Notes: generated from the sequence alone by a model not told the origin. A DNA stretch of 64,000 nt from Oscillospiraceae bacterium (GCA_029012445.1 JAQXMC010000002.1:1-64000), one strand, 5' to 3'. Shown: positions 14,774-24,628, counted from the stretch's first letter. Translations and numbers: made by a program.

Positions 14774-17371
14774 TCAGTGCGCGTCAAACCATGTTTTTCC
14801 CTCTCCGACATCGGCGATAAGCTCAACTGACATTTTGCAGGCGTTTCTCATCTCTTCGCCGAGAATCGCAGCGGCTTTCTCTTTTTCGTCCTCAGCGGCC
14901 TCGACTATCAGCTCGTCGTGAACCTGCATTATAAGCTTTGAGCGCATATTTTCGCTTTTGAGCCTGTTATAGACGCGCACCATGGCTATCTTGATAATAT
15001 CCGCCGCAGTACCCTGGATAGGCATATTCCGGGCGACTCTTTCGCCGAACGCCTGAAGCATTTTGTTTGAGGAGGAAAGCTCCGGAAGATATCTTCTTCT
15101 GCCGAACAGCGTGCTTACAAAACCGTCCTCTCTCGCTTTGGAAACGATGTTTTTCATATATTCGTCAACGCCGCTGAAATTCTTCAGATATCCTTTTATA
15201 TAAGCGTCGGCTTCCTTTCTCGTGACGCCTATATCCTTTGCAAGGGAGAATGCGCCGATACCGTAGACAATGCCGAAGTTGACGGCCTTAGCTCTCGTTC
15301 TCATAAGAGGAGTGACCATCTGCGGCGGCATATTGAACACCTGAGAAGCCGTTATCCTGTGGATATCCTGACCGGAGTTGAAAGCTTCTATCATATTTTT
15401 ATCCTGTGAAACATGGGCCAGAACACGAAGCTCAATCTGAGAATAGTCGGCGTCGAGAAGAACGCTTCCGCCGCCCGATATGAAGAATTTTCGTAACTCA
15501 CGGCCAAGCTCCGACCGGACGGGTATATTCTGCAAATTCGGATCCTGAGAGGATATCCGGCCTGTTCTCGTTTCGGTCTGATTGAAAGTGGAGTGTATTC
15601 TGCCGTCGCTTCCGATGACCTTGAGAAGTCCGTCGCAATATGTGCTTTTGAGCTTGGCGAGCATTCTGTATTCTAGAACATCGGCAACGACAGGATAATC
15701 CCCGGCAAGCTCCTCAAGAACATCTGCGCTTGTCGAATAGCCGCTTTTCGTCTTTTTTTTGCAGGGTATGCCGAGAGTTTCAAACAAAGCGGCTCCCAGC
15801 TGTTTGGGAGAGTTGAGGTTAAACTCAAAATTCGTCTGAGCAAATATGCGCTTGACAACATCTTCTATCTTAGCGTCAAGCACCTTTGAAAACTCGCTTA
15901 TTCCGTCCCTGTCGACCAAAAAGCCCTCCGTCTCCATCGAAGCCAGGACCTCTGAAAGCGGCAGCTCTATATCATAAAGAAGCTCATGCTGGCCGTTTTC
16001 TTCAATCAGGCAGCCGAGCTTTTCACAAAGCTTTGGCAGTATTTCGCAGTCCTCCGCTTTTTCAAGAAGCTTCTCCGGGCACTCAATATTCCTGCCGTCC
16101 GTGACGGAATATTCCTTTGAAAGGCGGCCGACCGAATAGTCGTTGGCGGAAGGGTTAAGAATATAACCCGCAAGAGAAGTGTCAAAGGCGGCGTTTTTAA
16201 GCTCAAAGCCCTTTTCAAAGCAGTATTTATAAAGCTGCTTGATATCAGAGGTGTATTTTTCTGCGTCGCCCGAAACGAACTGATCGGTAAATGAGTCAAA
16301 ATCGAAGCGGTCGCCGCTGACGAGCCTGAGAGAGTCACCCATATTGAAAATGAGGCCTCTGAGCTTTCCGTTTTCAAAAAGACTGATGAAAAAGGCCTTT
16401 TTCATGTTGTGAAGCTCGCCCAGAAGCTTCGGCAGATCCTGTTCCTCGGTCAGAGAGACCGTTGTTTTCTTTTCTTCTTTTGGAGCTTTAGCCGCGGCTT
16501 TTTCCGAAGAAAGACCGAGCTTTTCTATCATTTCGAACATTTCGAGTCCGACGAGCATATTTATCGAATTGAACGCATCGGCGTCCTTTATTTTATAGTG
16601 CTCGAAGTCGCAGTCGATTGGAGCGTCAAGGCATATTGTTCCGAGCTTCCGGCTGAGATATGCGCTGTCCTTTCCGGCTTCAAGCTTATCGTGAACTCCC
16701 TTTTTTATATCAAGCTCATCAAGATGAGCATATATATAATCGATATTGCTGAAACGCTTTATCAGATCGCCCGCCGTTTTCTGACCGACTCCGGCAACGC
16801 CCGGTATATTATCGGAGCTGTCGCCCATCAGAGCTTTTATCTCAATCATCTGTTTCGGCTCAACGCCGTAGTCCTCCATGAGCTTTTCTCTGTCATAGTG
16901 CGTTGTCACGGCCTTGCCCATCTTCGTTGAGGCGAGAAGAACTGTCGTGTTGTCGCTGACAAGCTGAAGGCTGTCTCTGTCTCCCGTTGCGATAAAGCAT
17001 TTATCTTCACCCGTGACATGAGCCGAAAGAGTGCCGAGAATATCGTCGGCTTCATATCCGGCTTTTTCGACGATCGTGTAGCCCAGATAGCCAAGCAGCT
17101 GCTTGAGCACCGGCATCTGACTTGCAAGCTCCGCAGGCATTGCGTGTCTTCCCGCCTTATAGCCGTCATACATTTTATGTCTGAAAGTCGGTTCTTTAAG
17201 GTCAAAAGCGATCGCCGCCCTGTCCGGAGAACATTCCTCTCTCAGCTTTATGAGTATGCTCAGAAAACCGTATATTCCGTTTGTAAATCTTCCGTCCTTT
17301 GTCGTCAGAAGCTTTATTCCGTAGAAGGCTCTGTTGACAATGCTGTTGCCGTCAATAACAAGAAGTCGCAT
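14774..17371 (-). CDS. polA: DNA polymerase I
   Basis: The 865-residue protein has the full PolA layout. The 5' nuclease spans about residues 1-290 (LLVIDGNSIVNRAF, GYEADDILGTL, GDSSDNIPGVAGVG). A 3'-5' exonuclease-like domain spans about 300-470, degenerate as in Bacillus-type enzymes (FDTSLAGYILNP but no full DEDD set). The polymerase domain has motif A DADYSQIELRVLAH, motif B RTRAKAVNFGIVYG and motif C MQVHDELIVEA. It fills gaps in lagging-strand synthesis and repair. The start is the ATG at 17371, after GAGGTGAGCGCT; the frame could begin at an in-frame GTG three codons earlier, but that would overlap the ribosome binding site. Confidence 0.97.
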   Translation of the reverse strand: MRLLVIDGNSIVNRAFYGIKLLTTKDGRFTNGIYGFLSILIKLREECSPDRAAIAFDLKEPTFRHKMYDGYKAGRHAMPAELASQMPVLKQLLGYLGYTIVEKAGYEADDILGTLSAHVTGEDKCFIATGDRDSLQLVSDNTTVLLASTKMGKAVTTHYDREKLMEDYGVEPKQMIEIKALMGDSSDNIPGVAGVGQKTAGDLIKRFSNIDYIYAHLDELDIKKGVHDKLEAGKDSAYLSRKLGTICLDAPIDCDFEHYKIKDADAFNSINMLVGLEMFEMIEKLGLSSEKAAAKAPKEEKKTTVSLTEEQDLPKLLGELHNMKKAFFISLFENGKLRGLIFNMGDSLRLVSGDRFDFDSFTDQFVSGDAEKYTSDIKQLYKYCFEKGFELKNAAFDTSLAGYILNPSANDYSVGRLSKEYSVTDGRNIECPEKLLEKAEDCEILPKLCEKLGCLIEENGQHELLYDIELPLSEVLASMETEGFLVDRDGISEFSKVLDAKIEDVVKRIFAQTNFEFNLNSPKQLGAALFETLGIPCKKKTKSGYSTSADVLEELAGDYPVVADVLEYRMLAKLKSTYCDGLLKVIGSDGRIHSTFNQTETRTGRISSQDPNLQNIPVRSELGRELRKFFISGGGSVLLDADYSQIELRVLAHVSQDKNMIEAFNSGQDIHRITASQVFNMPPQMVTPLMRTRAKAVNFGIVYGIGAFSLAKDIGVTRKEADAYIKGYLKNFSGVDEYMKNIVSKAREDGFVSTLFGRRRYLPELSSSNKMLQAFGERVARNMPIQGTAADIIKIAMVRVYNRLKSENMRSKLIMQVHDELIVEAAEDEKEKAAAILGEEMRNACKMSVELIADVGEGKTWFDAH

Positions 17372-17406
17372 AGCGCTCACCTCAATGATAATTTCTTATT
17401 CGTTTT

Positions 17407-17415
17407 AGTATAGCA
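17407..17415 (-). promoter_or_regulatory. Extended -10 promoter of polA
   Basis: On the minus strand TGC-TATACT (17415-17407) is an extended -10 element; the -35 region is weak. The start codon lies 36 nt downstream. It is back to back with the dusB promoter. Confidence 0.5.
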
Positions 17416-17439
17416 TTTTTTTTAACTTTTGTGTGCATT

Positions 17440-17468
17440 TTGACAAAATTTATGATAGAATATATAAG
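17440..17468 (+). promoter_or_regulatory. Promoter of dusB
   Basis: TTGACA (17440-17445), 17-bp spacer, TATAAG (17463-17468), 25 nt ahead of the ATG. Confidence 0.8.
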
Positions 17469-17492
17469 TTATTTTATTTTTGGAGAAGCGGA

Positions 17493-18461
17493 ATGAAAAT
17501 AGGAAACACAGAATTGGACAGCCGCGCAGCCGCTCTCGCCCCAATGGCGGGAGTTGCCGACATGGCTTTCAGAGAGCTTTGCGTGGGATACGGCGCAGCC
17601 TATGTCGTCAGTGAAATGGTCAGCAGCAAGGGAATCACAATGTCCGACAGAAAAAGCCGGCAGCTTCTCGTTCTCAGTGAACGGGAACGCCCCGCCGCCG
17701 TTCAGATCTTCGGAGACGATCCCGTTATCATGGCTCGTTCCGCCGAGGAATGTCTCAGATATCGACCGCAGGCTATTGACATAAACATGGGCTGCCCCGC
17801 GCCGAAGATATCGGGTAACGGCGGAGGTGCGGCGCTGATGAAAAACCCGAAAAAAGCCGAAGAAATAATCCGCGCCGTTGTGAACGCAGTCGATGTTCCG
17901 GTCACGGTCAAGATAAGAGCCGGCTGGGATAATGACAGCATCAACGCCGTTGAAATAGCCAAAAGAGCCGAACAGGCCGGAGTTTCGGCTATAACCGTCC
18001 ACGGCAGAACAAAACAACAGATGTATGCTCCGCCCGTCAACAAAGAAATAATTGCGGCGGTCAAGAGAAGTGTGAGCGTACCTGTTATAGGAAACGGCGA
18101 TATTGTTGACGGTGAGAGCGCGGCTAAAATGATCGAGGACACAGGCTGCGATATGGTCATGGTCGGCCGCGGCGCTCTCGGCAGGCCTTGGGTGTTTTCT
18201 CAGATCAGCGCTTTTCTCAAGCATGAGGCCATTCTGCCCGAGCCGCCGGTCAGCGAGCGAATGAGAGTCATGGTCAGGCACATAGAAAAAATCTGCGAAT
18301 ACAAGGGCGAGAGAGTCGGTATCAGAGAATCGAGAAAACACGCCGCCTGGTACATGAAAGGCTTCAGGGGCGCCGCCGGTTTTCGGCGTGAGGCCGGCAC
18401 TATCGAAAGTCTCGATCAGCTCAGAGAGCTGGCGTACCGCGTATGCGTCGAAAACAGCTGA
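17493..18461 (+). CDS. dusB: tRNA-dihydrouridine synthase
   Basis: A 322-residue TIM-barrel FMN enzyme that reduces uridine to dihydrouridine in tRNA D-loops. Visible motifs: LAPMAGVADMAFRELC at the N-terminus (FMN site), DINMGCPAPKISGNGGGAAL with the catalytic Cys, VKIRAGWDN, VHGRTKQQMY, VIGNGDI and MVGRGALGRPWVF, then a helical C-terminal RNA-binding domain. I took the ATG at 17493, preceded by GGAGAAG and correctly placed after the promoter; the longer frame begins upstream of the -10 element. The long open frame antisense to this gene is a codon-usage artefact. Gene symbol by family resemblance to DusB. Confidence 0.93.
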   Translation: MKIGNTELDSRAAALAPMAGVADMAFRELCVGYGAAYVVSEMVSSKGITMSDRKSRQLLVLSERERPAAVQIFGDDPVIMARSAEECLRYRPQAIDINMGCPAPKISGNGGGAALMKNPKKAEEIIRAVVNAVDVPVTVKIRAGWDNDSINAVEIAKRAEQAGVSAITVHGRTKQQMYAPPVNKEIIAAVKRSVSVPVIGNGDIVDGESAAKMIEDTGCDMVMVGRGALGRPWVFSQISAFLKHEAILPEPPVSERMRVMVRHIEKICEYKGERVGIRESRKHAAWYMKGFRGAAGFRREAGTIESLDQLRELAYRVCVENS

Positions 18462-18535
18462 CTTGCGCCGGCGGTGACATAAGTTTCTGTTTTGGGAATA
18501 TACTTGCAAAGTAATATCATCAAGGGGTGACTCAA

Positions 18536-20026
18536 ATGAATGAAAGTGTTAAAAAACTGATAACGTACGCTCTGGAACATTCTTTGATCAAAGAGAGCGA
18601 TCGGGTGTTTATGACGAACAGAATTCTGGAGGTCATAGGCGCCGACAGCTACGAGGAGCCGGAGGAGGAATACGGCGAGATAAATCTGGAGGAGGTTCTT
18701 TCTTCCCTCATGGATTACGCCGCCGAAAGCGGAGCGTTAAAAGAGAACGACGCAACTCACAGGGATCTTTTTGACACTAAAATAATGTCAGTTCTCGTTC
18801 AAAGACCGAGCGAAATAATAGAAAAGTTCAATTCTCTTTATGAACAGTCGCCGGAAAAAGCGACCGACTTCTATTATAAGTTCAGTCAGGACACCAACTA
18901 CATAAGGCGCGACAGAATAAAGCGGGATGTCAAGTGGATAACTGAAACGGAATACGGCGACCTTGATATCACAATAAATCTCTCAAAGCCCGAAAAGGAT
19001 CCAAAGGCCATCGCAGCCGCAAAGCTTCTGCCGCAGTCCGGGTACCCCAAATGTCAGCTCTGCCGTGAAAACGAGGGCTATGCCGGAAGAATCAATCACC
19101 CGGCAAGGCAAAATCACCGCATAATCCCCGTGACGATAGACGGCTCACCGTGGGGCTTTCAGTATTCACCCTATGTTTATTATAACGAGCACTGCATAGT
19201 GTTCAATTCAAAGCATGTTCCGATGAAGATAGATGAAAGCGCATTCAGAAAGCTGTTCGACTTCGTCAAGCTCTTCCCACACTACTATGTCGGCTAGAAC
19301 GCAGATCTTCCGATAGTCGGCGGCTCTATTCTCTCTCACGAGCATTTTCAGGGCGGTCGCTACGAATTCGCGATGGCAAAGGCTCCGATAGAAAAGGAAT
19401 ATGTTATTCCCGGCTTTGAAGATATGACCTGCGGCAGAGTCAAATGGCCGATGTCCGTTATCAGGCTCAGAAGCGCAAGCTCTGAGCGGCTTGTCGCTCT
19501 CGGAAGCAAAATTCTCGCCGCATGGCGCGATTACACAGACGAAAAGTGCTTTATCTTTGCCCGGACCGGCTCAGAACCGCATAACACCGTAACTCCGATA
19601 GCAAGGCAGAAAGACGGTATCTTTGAGCTGGATCTCGTTCTTAGAAACAACATAACGACCGACGAACACCCACTCGGCGTTTTTCACCCGCACGCCGAGA
19701 TACACAATATCAAAAAAGAGAATATCGGGCTTATCGAGGTTATGGGCCTTGCCGTTCTTCCGTCAAGGCTTAAAAATGAAATGGCTCTTTTGAAAAAGGC
19801 TGTTTTAAAAGGCGAAAGCTTTGAAAACGATGAGACTATCGGAAAACACTTCGCATGGTTTAACTCGTTCAGCGGCAATTACACATTCACCGAAGAAAAC
19901 ATAACCGATATTCTTCACAAAGAGATCGGAAAAACATTTTCAAAGGCTCTTGAACACGCAGGTGTTTTCAAAAGAGACGAAAACGGAATGGCGGGCTTTG
20001 ACAGATTTATAAGTTCGCTGAAATAA
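18536..20026 (+). pseudogene. galT: Galactose-1-phosphate uridylyltransferase (type 2) with in-frame TAG
   Basis: Read through one TAG at 19295-19297, the frame encodes about 496 residues, the usual length of the Firmicutes type 2 GalT, which moves UMP between UDP-glucose and galactose-1-phosphate in the Leloir pathway. Upstream of the stop: SGYPKCQLCRENEGYAGRIN and LFPHYYVG. Directly after it, without any frame shift: NADLPIVGGSILSHEHFQGG, the active-site region. Family members usually carry Ser at the stop position, and TCG to TAG is one substitution. The rest of the frame is intact, without further stops, so the change is recent, read through, or an assembly error. Start ATG at 18536 follows AGGGGTG. 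No galK or galE is nearby. Confidence 0.9.
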
Positions 20027-20048
20027 AACGAAAATCAGAGCAGACAAC

Positions 20049-20096
20049 AAGCTGCGGCGCACTCCAAACCCGGTGCGCCGCAGCTTATCTGTTTTT
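20049..20096 (+). terminator. Rho-independent terminator after galT
   Basis: AAGCTGCGGCGCA (20049-20061) and TGCGCCGCAGCTT (20074-20086) form a 13-bp perfect stem with a 12-nt loop, followed by ATCTGTTTTT. Confidence 0.88.
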
Positions 20097-20124
20097 ATTC
20101 GGAATCCGATCCGTTACTTCGATA

Positions 20125-21720
20125 TTATGTCTCATCGCTCAACACGGCGTGAGCGCACTTTATTCCGTCAACCGCAGCGGAAACTATTCCGCCCGCATAG
20201 CCGGCTCCCTCGCCGCAAGGATAAAGCCCCCTGACATTCGTCTGGAAAAATTCGTCTCTTATTATTCTGACAGGCGACGAGCTTCGTGATTCGGGAGCGG
20301 TGAGAACCGCGTCGTTCATGGTGAAGCCTTCAATCATTCTTCCCATTTTTACAAGTCCCTCCTGCATGGTGTCCGTCACCTTTTTCGGCAGGACAAGCCT
20401 TATATCGCTTGGCGTAACGCCGAGCGGATAGCTTGGTCTGACTGCGCCGAGCCTGACCGAGGGCTTATTTGAAAGAAAATCACCGACCAGCTGGCACGGA
20501 GCCGTATAATCCCCTCCGCCGACTCTGAAAGCTGTGTGTTCGATTTCTTCCTGCAATTCAAAGCCTGATAAAACATCGTCGCTCGGGAAGTCCTCCGGCT
20601 CTATCCCGACCAGAAGGGCGGAATTTGAATTTTCGCCGTCTCTTGCATATTCGCTCATTCCGTTGACGACCACTCCGTGATATTCGCTCGTGGCGGCCAC
20701 AACCGTTCCGCCGGGGCACATACAAAAGGTATAAAGTCCTCTTGAATGAGGCGGATGACACGCCATTTTATAGCTCGCAGCGCCGAGAGCGGGAGAGCCT
20801 GCGAAATCGCCGTATTGCGATCTGTCGATGAATTCTCTCGGATGCTCTATCCGGCAGCCGACGGAAAAAGGCTTTTGCATCATAACAACGCCCTTTCCGT
20901 GAAGCATTCTAACTGTGTCGCGGGCTGAATGGCCTATTGCTAGAATGAGACAATCTGTCTCAAAATCAACACTTTTTCCGTTTTCTTCATAGGTAATGCC
21001 CTGAATAAACTTGTTATAGACAATGATCTGCGTCAGCTTGCAGCCGAACTTCACTTCGCCGCCAAGTGAAATTATCTCCTCGCGCATTTTCTTTATGACT
21101 CCGCCGAGCCTGTCCGTTCCGATGTGGGGTTTGGCTGAATATATTATCTCATCCGGCGCGCCGTGAGAGACAAATTCCTCGAACACCTTGCGGATAAGGG
21201 GACTTTTTGTTCCGGTGTTGAGCTTTCCGTCCGAAAAAGTGCCTGCGCCGCCCTCGCCGAACTGTATATTTGAATCGACATCAAGCTCTCTCGTCAGGCA
21301 AAAACGGTCAACATCGGCTGTTCTCGTTTCAACATCTCTGCCCCTCTCAAGAATCAGAGGTCTGAGGCCCGCTCTGGCTAAGGTGAGAGCCGCAAATATT
21401 CCGGCCGGACCGAACCCGGCTATAACCGGCCTGAAAGCCGATGCTCTCTTGTTTTCAGGCATTTTATACTCATATTTTTCAACGACGCTGACCTTGTTTT
21501 CCGGGAAAGCCGCCGCTATCATTTCTTCGTCGCCGTCGATCTCAACATCAAGCGAAAACACAAATCTGATATCGTTCTTTTTGCGGCAATCTATCGCTTT
21601 TCTGTATATTGTGAGACTCTTTATGTCGCTTTTTTTAATTCCGAGCGTTCTCGCCGCCTTTTTATAAAGGTCATCGGCGCTGTATTCAAGCCCGGTTTTT
21701 ATCTCATTTATTCTTAACAT
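20125..21720 (-). CDS. FAD-dependent dehydrogenase-like protein (COG2509 type)
   Basis: The 531-residue protein has an N-terminal domain of about 95 residues (INEIKTGLEYSADDLYKKAA) found in this uncharacterised flavoprotein family. A Rossmann dinucleotide site follows (PVIAGFGPAGIFAALTLARA, LILERGRDV), then QFGEGGAGTFSDGKL, LAIGHSARDT and a C-terminal FAD segment with GLYPCGEGAGYAGGIVSAAVDG. Substrate and role are not known. The ATG overlaps the end of the upstream HI0933-family gene by 17 nt, so the two flavoproteins are translationally coupled. Assignment is to family only. Confidence 0.88.
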   Translation of the reverse strand: MLRINEIKTGLEYSADDLYKKAARTLGIKKSDIKSLTIYRKAIDCRKKNDIRFVFSLDVEIDGDEEMIAAAFPENKVSVVEKYEYKMPENKRASAFRPVIAGFGPAGIFAALTLARAGLRPLILERGRDVETRTADVDRFCLTRELDVDSNIQFGEGGAGTFSDGKLNTGTKSPLIRKVFEEFVSHGAPDEIIYSAKPHIGTDRLGGVIKKMREEIISLGGEVKFGCKLTQIIVYNKFIQGITYEENGKSVDFETDCLILAIGHSARDTVRMLHGKGVVMMQKPFSVGCRIEHPREFIDRSQYGDFAGSPALGAASYKMACHPPHSRGLYTFCMCPGGTVVAATSEYHGVVVNGMSEYARDGENSNSALLVGIEPEDFPSDDVLSGFELQEEIEHTAFRVGGGDYTAPCQLVGDFLSNKPSVRLGAVRPSYPLGVTPSDIRLVLPKKVTDTMQEGLVKMGRMIEGFTMNDAVLTAPESRSSSPVRIIRDEFFQTNVRGLYPCGEGAGYAGGIVSAAVDGIKCAHAVLSDET

Positions 21721-22945
21721 TTCGCACCACTTTTTCCGCTATACTCCTCGCGGCGAGTCTTCCGCTCGACCACGCCCAATTCAGATTAAAGCCCCCGCAG
21801 TCACCGTCAACATCGAGTATCTCTCCTGCGCAAAACAGATTTTCGACCTTTTTCGACTGCATTGTTTTTCTGTCAAATTCGTCCGTATCCGCTCCGCCGG
21901 CCGTGACCTGGGCGAAAGAAAAGTCCTTTGTTCCGCTGATTTCAAAAGTGAAGCTTTTCAGCGCAGCCGCCAGCTTGCCGAATGTTTTTTCCGGCAGGCC
22001 GCCCGCAGCTTCGGCTCCCGAAATTCCGAGACTTTTCAGCACCGACTGACCGATCTTCTTGGGCAAAAATCCGCTCAGAATATCCTCTGCGGCTTTTTCA
22101 GGAAATATTCCCGCCTGTTTTTTCAAGCACGCCTCAAGCGTCTGCTCATTGTAAGACGGGACGAGGTCGACCGACACTGCGGCGTTTTTTCCGCCGCTGT
22201 TGATATATGGCGAAGCATAAGCCGAAATTTCCATAGAGACTATTCCGGACAAGCCGTAATCGGTAAAGAGAAGCTCCCCGTGTTTTTGACAAGCCACTTT
22301 TCCGTCAAGGCTCAAAGTCATGTTGACCTCACATCGAACACCTTTTAGCTGTTTGACACAAACCTTATTTTTTGTCTCAAGTTGAACAAGACTCGGGGAT
22401 AGTTTTGTTATTCTATGACCAAACGAACGAAGAATTTTATAGCCGCTGCCGTCTGAGCCCTGACTCGGCGCCGCCTTTCCGCCGGTCGATAAAACGACAA
22501 AGTCATATCCGCCCTTTCCGTTGATGAAAAATTTTCCTTCCCGCTTTTCGACATTGTGAACACGAATATCGGTAATAATATTAACGCCGAGATTCTGAGC
22601 GGCAAAACGGAGACTGTCAAGAACGCTCGACGCCTGATTGCTCAGCGGATAGACGCGGCCGCAGGGATCTGTTCTCGTATAAAGACCGATCGAATTAAAA
22701 AAGCCGATATTGCTTTCCGGCGGGAACACACTCAGTGCGTACGAAGCAAAAGCCATGTTCCGATAACCTCCGCTTTCGGCTGAAAGGTTTGTGAGATTGC
22801 ACCGGCCGTTGCCGGTGGCGAGCAGCTTTTTCCCCACGCGATCGTTGCCCTCAAAAACGGTTATTTTAGCCCCGCAGCCCCTTCCGGCAAGCTCAACGGC
22901 GCAGGCAAGACCGGACGCTCCCCCTCCGATTATTGCGACATTCAC
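21704..22945 (-). CDS. HI0933/BaiN-family flavoprotein
   Basis: The 413-residue product has an N-terminal FAD site (VAIIGGGASGLACAVELA, VFEGNDRVGKKLLATGNGRC), the family segment GRCNLTNLSA, FVVLSTGGKAAPSQGSDGSG, and a C-terminal LFCAGEILDVDGDCGGFNLN. Members are annotated as aminoacetone oxidase-like or BaiN-like oxidoreductases, with no settled reaction. I chose the GTG at 22945: GGAGG lies 8 nt upstream and the frame then opens directly with MNVAIIGGG. An upstream in-frame TTG would contain the ribosome binding site. It heads a two-gene unit with the downstream flavoprotein. Confidence 0.88.
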   Translation of the reverse strand: MNVAIIGGGASGLACAVELAGRGCGAKITVFEGNDRVGKKLLATGNGRCNLTNLSAESGGYRNMAFASYALSVFPPESNIGFFNSIGLYTRTDPCGRVYPLSNQASSVLDSLRFAAQNLGVNIITDIRVHNVEKREGKFFINGKGGYDFVVLSTGGKAAPSQGSDGSGYKILRSFGHRITKLSPSLVQLETKNKVCVKQLKGVRCEVNMTLSLDGKVACQKHGELLFTDYGLSGIVSMEISAYASPYINSGGKNAAVSVDLVPSYNEQTLEACLKKQAGIFPEKAAEDILSGFLPKKIGQSVLKSLGISGAEAAGGLPEKTFGKLAAALKSFTFEISGTKDFSFAQVTAGGADTDEFDRKTMQSKKVENLFCAGEILDVDGDCGGFNLNWAWSSGRLAARSIAEKVVRNVKNK

Positions 22946-23012
22946 AGCGTTCACCTCCAAACAGACTCTTAACCTTTATATTTTATCATCAGTGATATTT
23001 GTTGTCAATCGT

Positions 23013-23041
23013 TTGACATGAAGATATATAGGTGCTATACT
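23013..23041 (+). promoter_or_regulatory. Promoter of the glycosyltransferase gene
   Basis: TTGACA (23013-23018), 17-bp spacer, TATACT (23036-23041), 27 nt ahead of the ATG. Confidence 0.8.
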
Positions 23042-23068
23042 TAAAGAAAAATCCGAGGACGGTAAAGT

Positions 23069-23878
23069 ATGAAATCCTTATCAATAATATCGACGACCTA
23101 CGAAAAAGAAAAGGGCGCAAATCTTGACGAATGTCTCGGCTCGATTTTTTCGCAGACAGTCCTGCCGCAAAGCGTCGTTCTCGTTGCGGACGGACATCTG
23201 AACGATGAATTATATGAAGTCATCGACAAATATAAGGCTGAATATCCAGAATTATTTGTCTTTTATGAGACAGAAACCAACAATGGTAACTGGTACGCCT
23301 CAAACAAGGCAATAGAGCTTTGCAGCACCGATATCATCGCTAAGATAGACTCGGACGATATACTTATGCCGACATACGCAGAGAAAATACTTTCCGCATT
23401 TGAAACGGGAATTGACATTTGCGGCGTTTATATCGACGAATTTGACGACGGGACCAAAGCCCTTCTGACAACCAAAAAGACTCCGACCAAACACGAAGAG
23501 ATCTATAAATTTGCAAAGCGGAGAAATCCTTTCAACAACCCCGGAATTGCTTTTTCAAGAAAGCTCGCAAATGAAATCGGCGGCTACAAAAATATGGTCA
23601 GGTGCGAGGACTATGATTTTGTGGTCAGAATGTTAATGGCGGGCGCAAAGGGCATGAACATTCCCGAAAGCCTCGTCCGATACCGCACATCGAAGGACAA
23701 CATGAAAAGACGAAAGAACTTTGTCAACACAAAGTGGTTCATTATTTCAAGATACAGAATCCACAAGGCAGGCTTCAGCTCTTTTTCGGATTTTCTGATA
23801 CCGTCCGCCGCCCAGCTTTTGCTGTTCATAATGCCGTCCGGGCTGACGGGAAAAATATATAAGCTTCTGAGAAAATAA
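23069..23878 (+). CDS. Family 2 glycosyltransferase
   Basis: The 269-residue product is a GT-A fold GT2 enzyme: SIISTTYEKEKG (nucleotide-sugar binding), SIFSQTVLPQSVVLVADG, AKIDSDDILMP (metal-binding DxD-like motif) and NNPGIAFSRKLANEIGGYKN with CEDYDFVVRML. It resembles AmsE/WfgS-type transferases that add a sugar to a surface polysaccharide or lipid. A hydrophobic stretch near the C-terminus (AAQLLLFIMPSGL) may associate with the membrane. It has its own promoter and terminator and stands alone, not in a polysaccharide cluster, so the acceptor is unknown. Confidence 0.88.
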   Translation: MKSLSIISTTYEKEKGANLDECLGSIFSQTVLPQSVVLVADGHLNDELYEVIDKYKAEYPELFVFYETETNNGNWYASNKAIELCSTDIIAKIDSDDILMPTYAEKILSAFETGIDICGVYIDEFDDGTKALLTTKKTPTKHEEIYKFAKRRNPFNNPGIAFSRKLANEIGGYKNMVRCEDYDFVVRMLMAGAKGMNIPESLVRYRTSKDNMKRRKNFVNTKWFIISRYRIHKAGFSSFSDFLIPSAAQLLLFIMPSGLTGKIYKLLRK

Positions 23879-23962
23879 TTCGGCGCCGACGAAAGAACAA
23901 CATGAATTATTCTGACAACACAGGCTGTTAATTCGGCGCAGAACAAAATCAAAGACATAATT

Positions 23963-24035
23963 AAAAGCTATAATTTACAATCAAAGCCGGATCGAAACGC
24001 TTTGTTGTAGCTTATAGCTTTTCTTTTTATATATT
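23963..24035. terminator. Bidirectional terminator between glycosyltransferase and TetR genes
   Basis: AAAAGCTATAA (23963-23973) pairs with TTATAGCTTTT (24012-24022), with an imperfect inner stem; ctttttatatattttt follows on plus and TTTTAATTATG on minus. Confidence 0.7.
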
Positions 24036-24049
24036 TTTGCTTTCTTATT

Positions 24050-24628
24050 TCACCCGGCAATAAACATGTTAAGATTGGCAAGTGCACTCTTATTTATGGA
24101 AAACAGAAGCTCGCATATCATGCTTTCGTCCGCCGCATAATCGGAACGGATCCACTGAATAATGATGCCGGCGCTTCCGTTCAGTATATATGAGTAAATA
24201 TACTGCTCGGCATCCTTTTGAAATGTAATATGCAGATTTTCAATAAATTGCAGAATTGACTGCTGCATAAATCTCGACCGGAACTCCGGCTCGGCTGAAT
24301 CAACAAGCAATGTTCTGAACGGCTTATCGTTGTCCTTTATATATTTTAAAAAAGAAAGAATATATTTATGCGCGCCGATATTGTTTTCCGCTCCGATTTT
24401 TTTCAGATGATCCTCAGTCGATAAAAGCAGTTCGTTTTCAACCTCCAAAAGCAGATCCTTCGGCTCGCTGTAATGCGCATAAAATGTTGAGCGGTTCAGC
24501 TCGGCTCTCTGACAAAGCTCCCTGACGGATATTTTCTCCACAGAGCCTTTTTCTCTTAACAGATCCATAACCGCGCTTTTGAAAAGCATTTTTGAAAGCC
24601 TTGTTCTCTGATTATTCTTGGTGTTCAT
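24050..24628 (-). CDS. TetR-family regulator of the rhamnoside cluster
   Basis: The 192-residue product has an N-terminal TetR helix-turn-helix (ISVRELCQRAELNRSTFYAH) and a C-terminal domain of the type found in many Clostridial regulators. I chose the ATG at 24628, preceded by AAAGGAG; the longer frame adds 26 residues and extends into promoter DNA. It is divergent from the GPH transporter gene, with a spaced inverted repeat in between, so it likely controls the rhamnoside genes. Ligand unknown. RhaR/RhaS-type AraC regulators, or DeoR/LacI types in other bacteria, are the more usual controllers, so a TetR protein here is notable. Confidence 0.85.
   Translation of the reverse strand: MNTKNNQRTRLSKMLFKSAVMDLLREKGSVEKISVRELCQRAELNRSTFYAHYSEPKDLLLEVENELLLSTEDHLKKIGAENNIGAHKYILSFLKYIKDNDKPFRTLLVDSAEPEFRSRFMQQSILQFIENLHITFQKDAEQYIYSYILNGSAGIIIQWIRSDYAADESMICELLFSINKSALANLNMFIAG

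Noticed and set aside
17469..18509. 346-codon open frame antisense to dusB
   Set aside because: It is the mirror of dusB codons, has no protein similarity or ribosome binding site, and dusB is certain.
18492..18520. TTGGGA-17-TATCAT ahead of galT as promoter
   Set aside because: The predicted transcript would start inside the galT ribosome binding site, so it could not be translated normally.
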